From the NCBI GenBank assembly GCA_015492395.1, contig WGFD01000304.1, positions 1 to 13,054 of the forward strand: 13,054 nt of DNA. Direction: 5' to 3'. Origin of the DNA: Deltaproteobacteria bacterium. GTDB taxonomy: Bacteria > Desulfobacterota > GWC2-55-46 > S146-70. The position numbers and the translations under genes were made by a program. Below, in pieces: positions 7,871 through 13,054 of the stretch. The notes under the pieces are model-generated. The model was not told where the DNA came from, did no database searches, and was given only the letters and a program-made list of their open reading frames with translations. The stretch's first letter is position 1. Each line of letters starts with the position of its first letter.

Positions 7871-7956
7871 ATACTGCAACTACTCATTTCGGCTGGAGAA
7901 TCTATAAATGACGGCGATATTACCGGGCAAACCGGCCTTACTGTCGGTAGATATAC

Positions 7957-7990
7957 GTCAAAGGCGTGATGACTGTGTCATTATCATGAC
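7957..7990. promoter_or_regulatory. Cluster of GTCA/TGAC dyads, candidate activator binding sites
   Basis: Four half-sites alternate here: GTCA at 7957, TGAC at 7970, GTCA at 7977 and TGAC at 7987. The last two make GTCATTATCATGAC (7977-7990), with perfect 5-bp arms (GTCAT/ATGAC). It has the GTCA-N6-TGAC shape of the Pseudomonas FleQ box. An overlapping dyad, ATGAC-TGT-GTCAT, lies at 7969-7981. The cluster sits roughly 90-120 bp upstream of the -24 element, a usual distance for an NtrC-family activator of sigma-54. The regulator is not in the window, so the assignment is inferred. Confidence 0.45.
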
Positions 7991-8009
7991 GAGGCGAACC
8001 AGGATTCGG

Positions 8010-8031
8010 CCCGTCTGCCGCGACAGGCAGG
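8010..8031. repeat. Palindromic repeat, copy 1
   Basis: This copy contains GTCTGCCGCGACAGGCAGG (8013-8031), identical over 19 bp to the copy at 8148-8166. The arms around the CCGCGA loop form a short hairpin (TCTG/CAGG-type pairing), but compared with copy 2 a T is replaced by C at 8012, which breaks one outer base pair. Short G+C-rich palindromes of this type are often scattered through a genome; a dispersed REP-like element is the likely explanation. Confidence 0.75.
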
Positions 8032-8068
8032 GATGTCAGCACATGAAGGTTAAGGCAGTAGATATAGT

Positions 8069-8129
8069 AAAAAAATGTAGTAGAGGAAGGAGGGAGAGGT
8101 GGCCTCAAACATAATCCACCTCATCCCTC
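8069..8129 (-). terminator. Possible terminator after flgE
   Basis: GAGGGAGAGGTGG (8090-8102) pairs with bases 8116-8129, giving a 13-bp stem with one bulged base and a 13-nt loop. In the minus-strand transcript it is followed, after 14 nt, by seven T (8075-8069). The stem is long and rich in G+C, but the gap to the T-run is larger than in a standard rho-independent terminator, so the call is tentative. Its place, about 100 nt past the flgE stop and before the sigma-54 promoter, suits the end of the upstream operon. Confidence 0.4.
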
Positions 8130-8144
8130 TATAGAGTGTGCCGG

Positions 8145-8166
8145 CCTGTCTGCCGCGACAGGCAGG
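8145..8166. repeat. Palindromic repeat, copy 2
   Basis: This is the better-preserved copy, 135 bp from copy 1. Its outer 8-base arms CCTGTCTG and CAGGCAGG can pair (one G-T wobble on the plus strand) around a CCGCGA loop. On the minus strand the wobble becomes an A-C mismatch, so the hairpin is stronger in a plus-strand transcript. No transposase or target duplication is visible beside it. Confidence 0.75.
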
Positions 8167-8230
8167 AGGAAGAAGCATATAGAGAGGCGACTCCCCATCC
8201 ATATACCTTATAAAAGAGTAACTGCCTGGA

Positions 8231-9889
8231 TCATCTCTTCAAGTTGACGAGTTCACTCAGGATCTCGTCTGTGGTTGTGATGATCCGCGAGTTTGCCTGA
8301 AAACCCCTCTGGGCCGATATCATCTTCACAAACTCCTCGGCAACATCCACAGTCGACAACTCCAGGGCGTTGGAGTGGATACTCCCCCTCCCGGAGCTTC
8401 CGGGTGCCCCCACCAATTCCTCCCCGGAGCTTGTCGACTCCGCGTAGAGGTTCTTCCCCATCAATGACAGTGCGGTAGGATTTGCGAAGTCAGCCAGGAT
8501 AATCTGCCCCATAGATCTCGTCCTGCCATTGGAGAATATGCCGGTAAGCGTACCGGTCGCATCCACAGATATGCCCTGTAGGCTACCAGACGAATAGCCG
8601 TCCTGTGTCTGATCAAAAATGGCGGAATTCTGCCCATACTGGGTCACACCCGCCACACCCGTACCACCCTCCAAGATAGAGGTACCGAAATCGAAGGATA
8701 TGGTCTGGTTCTGGGTCGGACCGCCGGAAAAGTCGAATCCACCTGTAGGATATGTAATGGCACTCTCTGAACTCAATGCCCCACCCGTACTGAAGGTAAG
8801 CGTTCCCTGCGCCTGTACTTCCGTGCTGCCGCTCGTCGACTCACTGGAACCGACCACCGCGTACCACTGCCATGTATTGCCTGTAGCACTGACCGTAGAC
8901 TTCCTGAAATATACGGTTATCTGGTGGTCGTTGCCGAGGGAGTCGTATACGGTGATAGTCGTGGAGAAGTTGGATGAATCATCGGCACTATTCACAAAGA
9001 ACTGACCGGCCGTGTTATCACTAGCGTCACTGCTGCCTGCCGCGATGCTTCCTGAACTTACGGCGTTAAAGCCTAATATCGTCTCGGCCGTCGTCAGTGC
9101 GTTATCCCACGCCAGAATGAGGGAACCGGAATTGCCGCTGTCATTGGTAATGGTAAACTGTCCTGTCGTAGCGGTGTAGGTGACAGTATAGGTGTCCGCA
9201 GTCCCATTCGCGGCCTCCATCGCAGTCTTGATCGCCGCCGCCACCTGGCTGCCGGTATACGCCGTGCCGGCGACCAGTCCTCCATCGCTTATAAGGTCTG
9301 CAGTATAATATGTTGTACCTCCGTCATCGCTGAACCTTATGTCTTCGTTACTGCCGGCGGTAAATACGAACCCCTTTACATCGGAATCCGAGTTAAGGTT
9401 GGCAACCAAGTCGACACTTGTAGTCGCATTGGGTGGCACGGAGGCGGAAGACAACTGCAGGTCCCCAACCGTTCCGGAGAGGTTGCCGGAGCTGTCAGCC
9501 TGGTATCCCCTCAGTATATACCCTTCAGGATTTACGATATAACCGTCCTTATCCATATTGAACTGCCCGGCCCTGCTGTAAAATAGTGCCCCCGATGAGT
9601 CCCTCAAGCTGAAGAAACCGTCACCGTCTATCGCCATATCCAATCCACTGTTGGTGGTCTCGAAGGCGCCCTGGGTAAATACCGGCGTTACCGAACTAAG
9701 CGATACACCCAGGCCGACCTGCGAGGATCCGGCAATACCGTTGATACTCTGACTAAGGACATCCGCAAATGACGCCCTGCTCGACTTGAAGCCAATGGTA
9801 TTCATGTTCGCTATATTATTGCCTATGATCGACAGAGCGGTCATATTAGCGTTAAGGCCGCTTACCCCGGTAAAGAGTGATGTTAACAT
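8231..9889 (-). CDS. flgE: Flagellar hook protein FlgE with an enlarged middle domain
   Basis: FlgE polymerises into the hook, the universal joint between rod and filament. The N-terminal rod domain is canonical (MLTSLFTGVSGLNANMTALS, NNIANMNTIGFKSSRASFADV), as are the following QVGLGVSLSSVTPVFTQGAF and DMAIDGDGFFSLRD. The C-terminal helix (about 512-552, DVAEEFVKMISAQRGFQANS to LVNLKR) is the usual D0 partner. The product has 552 residues against about 400 in Salmonella. Most of the extra length is an insert at about residues 170-300, between VDLVANLNSDSD and the FSTTITVYDSLGN motif. It is rich in Ser, Thr, Gly and Ala, and contains YTGSQVAAAIKTAMEAA and YTVTYTATTGQFTI, a cassette that resembles inserts in other hook and hook-associated proteins. 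A strong ribosome site (AAAAGGAGGG) precedes the ATG. It is the last gene of the right-hand unit. Confidence 0.97.
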   Translation of the reverse strand: MLTSLFTGVSGLNANMTALSIIGNNIANMNTIGFKSSRASFADVLSQSINGIAGSSQVGLGVSLSSVTPVFTQGAFETTNSGLDMAIDGDGFFSLRDSSGALFYSRAGQFNMDKDGYIVNPEGYILRGYQADSSGNLSGTVGDLQLSSASVPPNATTSVDLVANLNSDSDVKGFVFTAGSNEDIRFSDDGGTTYYTADLISDGGLVAGTAYTGSQVAAAIKTAMEAANGTADTYTVTYTATTGQFTITNDSGNSGSLILAWDNALTTAETILGFNAVSSGSIAAGSSDASDNTAGQFFVNSADDSSNFSTTITVYDSLGNDHQITVYFRKSTVSATGNTWQWYAVVGSSESTSGSTEVQAQGTLTFSTGGALSSESAITYPTGGFDFSGGPTQNQTISFDFGTSILEGGTGVAGVTQYGQNSAIFDQTQDGYSSGSLQGISVDATGTLTGIFSNGRTRSMGQIILADFANPTALSLMGKNLYAESTSSGEELVGAPGSSGRGSIHSNALELSTVDVAEEFVKMISAQRGFQANSRIITTTDEILSELVNLKR

Positions 9890-9911
9890 ATCTTCCCTCC
9901 TTTTATTATTA

Positions 9912-10577
9912 TCAGCCCTTCCAGACCTCCAAGATATCGCTCATCGCGATCTTTTCATCGCCTACCATAAGGTATGGTATGCCATCCTCGTATATGACAC
10001 CGCTCACCGTGCCAGTCAGGATAGTATCACTCCTTATGCCTGAACCATTCCCGTCTGTTGCGGTAACGGCAAAGGTATACTTTCCTGGCGGCAGGAGATT
10101 GCCATCCGAGTCCCTTCCATCCCACACCATTTCATTGGAACCGGCCGGTCGACCTCCCCCCTCTATTGTCCGTACCAAAGCCCCGCTCTCATCATAGATG
10201 CTTATCTTGACCTCTGGGGCATCTTCATAGAGGTGGTAAGCTATATCCGCCGTGCCACCATCTTCGAGGAAGAGCGTATCTCCGTATGCCTTGATATCCT
10301 TCCCAATAAGCCCGGTAGCGTTGTAGTTGTTCATGGACATAATGTAGCTCGTCATAGTATCCAGACTCGATCCCATGTTGCTTATGCCTTCAAGGGTGCT
10401 GAACTGCGCCAATTGCGCGACGAATTCCGCATTAGCGAGTGGGTCCAGGGGATCTTGGCGTTGAAGTTGTGCTACTAGGAGCTTCATAAAATCGTCCTTT
10501 CCAAGGGCAGCGGCTGCGCCCGACGGCGGATAACCTTCCCCCTCCACTCCAGTAGCTTGTGTTGATGGTATATTCAT
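9912..10577 (-). CDS. flgD: Hook assembly (cap) protein FlgD
   Basis: FlgD caps the growing hook and helps FlgE subunits polymerise; it is exported and then replaced. The 221-residue product has the hallmark N-terminal segment at about residues 27-72 (KDDFMKLLVAQLQRQDPLDP, then NAEFVAQLAQFSTLEGISNM). An Ig-like FlgD domain follows at about 110-185, with VWDGRDSDGNLLPPGKYTFAVTA. Flanking Tudor-like strands, GLIGKDIKAYGD and the C-terminal SGVIYEDGIPYLMVGDEKI, are both present. The ATG follows a good ribosome site (GGAGGTG). It lies between fliK and flgE, separated by 21 and 22 nt, so the three are surely co-transcribed. Confidence 0.97.
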   Translation of the reverse strand: MNIPSTQATGVEGEGYPPSGAAAALGKDDFMKLLVAQLQRQDPLDPLANAEFVAQLAQFSTLEGISNMGSSLDTMTSYIMSMNNYNATGLIGKDIKAYGDTLFLEDGGTADIAYHLYEDAPEVKISIYDESGALVRTIEGGGRPAGSNEMVWDGRDSDGNLLPPGKYTFAVTATDGNGSGIRSDTILTGTVSGVIYEDGIPYLMVGDEKIAMSDILEVWKG

Positions 10578-10598
10578 CTCATCTCACCTCCTCTCCGA

Positions 10599-11633
10599 TT
10601 ATATGTATATGTCTACAAGTCCATATCCGGGATTGCCCTTAGACAGAGTATCCATAGCGGGGTCAATCTCCAAGAGCGTGACACCGGAAGATCTCATCCT
10701 GGCCCACTTAATACCGCCATCCGAGTCTGGCCACCTCTCTTTTCCCGCTGACCCGCCACCCAGAAGTACGGTAAGATTATCGATCTTCAGGCCCTGTTGA
10801 AGGAGGGCGTTCTTGAGATCGTTGAGACCGTTCTCTATCACATCCTTGACGGCCGAATGATCGGCAACTATGGTGGTCCTGACCGAGTTATCATCCACTG
10901 TGATCTCTATCTTGAGACGGCCAAGAGACGGCGGATCAAGGTTTATCGTGGCCTTGTTCAGACCACTCCTGAACGATACGCCTATCTTGTCGCTTATTCT
11001 ATCCAGGACCCTGTTGAATATCTTTTCTTCCGTCATATCAGGCACTTCCCACGTTTCACCGGCAGAGATATCTTTTGTATCGTGAGAATGGAGGGGATCC
11101 AAGGGGGAAGGACTGCCCGCTTGTAGGCTATCGAGCAATGCCTTATCAAACTGCCGGGCCGTCTCTTTAATGGGGGTCAGTAACTCCACTCCCTCCGCAG
11201 CCACTTCGTCCATGGGCTGTCCCGTCTCCTCTACTATAACGGCTTCCGTCCCTTCCTCTGCCACATCAACGGTCTCCGGATCTTCATGTACCTTAAGATC
11301 CCGCTTTTTTACATTACCGACTATGCCCGCACCCCCGTGATCATCGTCTTCATTTTCAAGGCCCGATATCGACCACTCGTTCGGTACACTGTTTTCCCCC
11401 GACGCAGTAATATTTTCACCTTCACTTTCCTTCGACTCTCCCATCCAGTTGAAGGGAGGTAAAGACCGGTCCATACCCAAGACCGCGCCGAGTACCCCCA
11501 AGATGTCCTTAAATTCTCCGTCAATCCGGGGCTTCTCCGAAGAACGGTCTCCCTTAGCCCAGCCATTCGCCCCCAAGATCTTCCCCTTTTGGTTATCCGG
11601 CTCAATGTAAAGGAACGTTTCAATCCCGTTCAT
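10599..11633 (-). CDS. fliK: Flagellar hook-length control protein FliK
   Basis: FliK is the exported molecular ruler that measures hook length and then signals FlhB to switch export to filament substrates. The 344-residue product has a long, weakly conserved and mostly acidic N-terminal region (1-200), as expected for the ruler part. The conserved C-terminal domain lies at about 205-292, with ATINLDPPSLGRLKIEITV at about 228-246 and NALLQQGLKIDNLTVLLGG near its end. That core is the basis of the call. The product is somewhat shorter than the 405 residues of Salmonella FliK. The ATG at 11633 has only a weak ribosome site; no better start is seen. It sits 25 nt after the MotE-like gene. Confidence 0.92.
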   Translation of the reverse strand: MNGIETFLYIEPDNQKGKILGANGWAKGDRSSEKPRIDGEFKDILGVLGAVLGMDRSLPPFNWMGESKESEGENITASGENSVPNEWSISGLENEDDDHGGAGIVGNVKKRDLKVHEDPETVDVAEEGTEAVIVEETGQPMDEVAAEGVELLTPIKETARQFDKALLDSLQAGSPSPLDPLHSHDTKDISAGETWEVPDMTEEKIFNRVLDRISDKIGVSFRSGLNKATINLDPPSLGRLKIEITVDDNSVRTTIVADHSAVKDVIENGLNDLKNALLQQGLKIDNLTVLLGGGSAGKERWPDSDGGIKWARMRSSGVTLLEIDPAMDTLSKGNPGYGLVDIYI

Positions 11634-11658
11634 AGTTTCATCCAGTCCTTAATAGACT

Positions 11659-12174
11659 TCATAATCCATGAGATAAAGGGTCTTTTCCCAGCACTTCCGT
11701 TAACTTGGCAGCCTTCGCAGGCTCCACAAAGGCAAGCACCTTCCCGGCTATCCTGCTGTTCATGCTCTTCAGGAGCCTTACGGCCAGATCATCTTCCAAC
11801 TGCTCAAGCCTTGTAGCCGCCTCCTCCGCCGGCATATTCTCATATATCTTCGCTATGTCCTTCATATTGCTCTCTTTTGCCGACTTTATGTCACTGTATA
11901 TCTTATCCAGATCCGCTCTTAAACTTCCGAACTCTGCTATCCTCTTTTCCACCTCGCCCTTCAGTGTCTTCAACCTCTCCTCCTCGACGCGTATCTTCTC
12001 CTCACGCGCATCCAGTGCTTCATTCCTCTTTTTTATCGCGACAAAGGCCCCTTTCAATTCATCCCCACAGGATGTACCAGGCTCTTCCGCCATAGTCCGG
12101 CCTGTAGAGGCGATCGAGAAGATCAGCACTGCAAAAAGGAGATATCTCATTGATCTCATAATCGATCGTGACAC
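11659..12174 (-). CDS. MotE/YlxF-like coiled-coil protein with a FliG/MgtE-N-like C-terminal repeat
   Basis: The 171-residue product starts with a basic segment and a hydrophobic stretch (YLLFAVLIFSIAST, about 11-24) that looks like a signal peptide or N-terminal anchor, with TMAEEPG as a possible cut region. A charged coiled coil covers about 45-105 (KKRNEALDAREEKIRVEEERL and onward). The C-terminal part (about 108-165) carries the helical pattern MPAEEAATRLEQLEDDLAVRLLKSM and RIAGKVLAFVEPAKAAKLTEVL, seen in MotE and in the N-terminal domain of MgtE. Bacterial clusters often carry such a gene (ylxF in Bacillus) between fliJ and fliK. In Sinorhizobium, MotE is a periplasmic chaperone for MotC; whether that role applies here is unknown. 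The start is a GTG 4 nt after fliJ; in-frame ATGs at 12159 and 12150 are alternatives that keep the signal. Confidence 0.8.
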   Translation of the reverse strand: MSRSIMRSMRYLLFAVLIFSIASTGRTMAEEPGTSCGDELKGAFVAIKKRNEALDAREEKIRVEEERLKTLKGEVEKRIAEFGSLRADLDKIYSDIKSAKESNMKDIAKIYENMPAEEAATRLEQLEDDLAVRLLKSMNSRIAGKVLAFVEPAKAAKLTEVLGKDPLSHGL

Positions 12175-12178
12175 CGTG

Positions 12179-12619
12179 CTACTCTTCTTTCTTGAACTTG
12201 TTGGAGTTGAACTCGTCCAGCAACATCTGCTCCGTCTTAAGCACCTTCTTTACATACTCCTTATAACCCTTTTCCTTCATGACCTCCAACTTCTTCCTCT
12301 CCTTCCTCGCATTGAGGAGTTCTTCCCTCTTTTCCTCAGAAGCCTGATACATCCTCTCAACCTCGCCCCTCCCTATCTCAAGCTCCTTTCTGATACGTGA
12401 AAGGTAGGATTTATAAAGGCTTAATTCCGCCGGTGAAATATCCCCCCTGACCAACAAAGTATCCATTTCACCTCTATAACGGCTTAAGAGGGCGTCGAGC
12501 CTTCCCTCCACTTCGCCCAGGTCATCCCTTATCATCGACAATTCCCTCTTGATCAACTCCTCAATGTTCTCCTTAAGATTAAGAACATTCTCCAATCTGA
12601 ATTTAAAACCATTCACCAT
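12179..12619 (-). CDS. fliJ: Flagellar export chaperone / ATPase stalk protein FliJ
   Basis: FliJ is the coiled-coil stalk of the export ATPase, comparable to the gamma subunit of F1, and links FliI to FlhA. The 146-residue product has the standard opening (FKFRLENVLNLKENIEELIKREL) and is then an almost continuous charged helix to the end (EEKREELLNARKERKKLEVMKEKGYKEYVKKVL), with no membrane segment. Length matches the family (about 147 in Salmonella). Sequence identity within FliJ is low, so the call also uses its place directly after fliI. ATG at 12619, with a modest ribosome site (AAGG) and a 35-nt gap after fliI. Confidence 0.92.
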   Translation of the reverse strand: MVNGFKFRLENVLNLKENIEELIKRELSMIRDDLGEVEGRLDALLSRYRGEMDTLLVRGDISPAELSLYKSYLSRIRKELEIGRGEVERMYQASEEKREELLNARKERKKLEVMKEKGYKEYVKKVLKTEQMLLDEFNSNKFKKEE

Positions 12620-12654
12620 ATCGCCTTACGCATATCCTCAGTCAGTCCGGCCGA

Positions 12655-13054
12655 CTATTTCCCATCTTCATCGGTCTTTAGGTTCAGGCTGTACATTGCT
12701 TGAAGACTATCATCATAATCCACCTTTTCATCTATCCCCTGTACCAGAAATCTATTGATACCGGCTACCATATCTATGGCATAGTCCAACTCCTGGTTAC
12801 TTCCCCTCTTATAGGCACCTATGTTAATCAAATCGATATTCTTTCTATAGGTGGCGAGTATTGACTTCATCCTTCTCGCATAGCTGTTATGTTTTTCTGA
12901 GACTATATCCAACATGCACCTGCTTGTTGATGACAGTATATCTATAGCAGGGTAGTGTCCCATCGACGCCAACTCCCTGGACAGGACGACATGCCCATCG
13001 AGTATCGCTCTGCAACTGTCTGCGATGGGATCGTTGATGTCGTCTCCTTCCACC
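12655..13054 (-). CDS. fliI: Flagellum-specific ATPase FliI, C-terminal part (enters from the right edge)
   Basis: Only the last 132 codons are in the window; the frame is open through the right edge. The visible part begins VEGDDINDPIADSCRAILDG and continues HVVLSRELASMGHYPAIDIL, a hallmark of FliI and related type III ATPases. The Arg in LDGHVVLSR corresponds to the arginine finger that reaches into the neighbouring subunit's active site. The Walker A and B motifs lie outside the window. The C-terminal helical domain (about 45-132 of this fragment) is normal in length and ends in TDEDGK. FliI hydrolyses ATP to prepare export substrates, together with FliH and FliJ. The first codon in the window is GTG but is internal to the gene, not a start. 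Confidence 0.95.
   Translation of the reverse strand, partial: VEGDDINDPIADSCRAILDGHVVLSRELASMGHYPAIDILSSTSRCMLDIVSEKHNSYARRMKSILATYRKNIDLINIGAYKRGSNQELDYAIDMVAGINRFLVQGIDEKVDYDDSLQAMYSLNLKTDEDGK

Larger units (their letters stand above)
7796..8230. other. Intergenic control region between flgE and fliL
   Basis: This is the only stretch over 300 bases without a supported gene. Reading from the flgE stop toward fliL it holds: repeat copy 2 (8145-8166), a bulged hairpin with downstream T-run (8069-8129), repeat copy 1 (8010-8031), the GTCA/TGAC dyads (7957-7990), the sigma-54 promoter (7855-7870), and the fliL leader with ribosome site. Short open frames on either strand show no recognisable motif and lack good ribosome sites. 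The region therefore looks like the boundary between two transcription units. Confidence 0.75.

Noticed and set aside
7796..7879. Extending fliL upstream to the ATG at 7879 (28 more residues)
   Set aside because: The extension would be coded across the sigma-54 promoter and its predicted start site, does not resemble FliL, and the ATG at 7795 has its own ribosome site.
7908..8114. Open frame of 68 codons on the plus strand in the flgE-fliL gap
   Set aside because: No recognisable motif, no convincing ribosome site, and it crosses the repeat, the dyads and the hairpin; likely chance.
8127..8136. Perfect 10-bp palindrome CTCTATAGAG
   Set aside because: Short, A/T-centred, partly overlaps the arm of the hairpin, and has no second copy nearby; not enough to call an operator.
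8010..8166. CRISPR array or a mobile element bounded by the two repeats
   Set aside because: Only two copies, unequal at the edges, one spacer-like interval much longer than CRISPR spacers, and no cas gene, transposase or target duplication.
11705..12400. Plus-strand open frame of 231 codons opposite fliJ and the MotE-like gene
   Set aside because: It is Leu/Ser/Phe-rich, as expected from the reverse of Lys/Glu-rich coiled-coil genes, and has no family motif.

Overview
The window is almost entirely one flagellar gene cluster, read from the minus strand (right to left). Order of transcription: fliI (3' end only) - fliJ - a MotE/YlxF-like gene - fliK - flgD - flgE - non-coding gap - fliL - fliM - fliN - fliO - fliP - fliQ - fliR - flhB - flhA - flhF (5' part only). 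Fourteen genes are complete and the two end genes run off the window. No RNA gene, transposase, CRISPR array or plus-strand gene could be supported.

Right-hand block (13054 to 8231): the end of the export ATPase FliI, its coiled-coil partner FliJ, a secreted or anchored coiled-coil protein related to MotE/YlxF, the hook-length ruler FliK, the hook cap FlgD and the hook protein FlgE. Spacers are 4 to 35 nt, so this looks like the tail of an operon that starts outside the window. Left-hand block (7795 to 1): FliL, the C-ring proteins FliM and FliN, the export-gate proteins FliO, FliP, FliQ, FliR, FlhB and FlhA, and the start of the SRP-like GTPase FlhF. Several of these genes overlap or nearly touch, which suggests translational coupling.

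The only stretch without a gene is 7796-8230, between flgE and fliL. It is the most informative non-coding part of the window. It holds a full match to the sigma-54 (-24/-12) consensus placed to drive fliL onward, an upstream cluster of GTCA/TGAC half-sites including a 14-bp dyad shaped like a FleQ box, two copies of a 19-bp palindromic repeat, and a long imperfect hairpin followed by a T-run that may end the upstream transcript. In many bacteria flbD, motA and motB sit in this place; here they are absent.

The organism looks like a diderm with sigma-54-controlled flagellar genes and FlhF. The layout recalls Desulfobacterota, Nitrospirota and related or candidate phyla, but the sequence alone does not fix the lineage. 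No new system is evident. The points most worth checking are the control region, an NPNH instead of NPTH cleavage motif in FlhB, and a roughly 130-residue insertion in FlgE.
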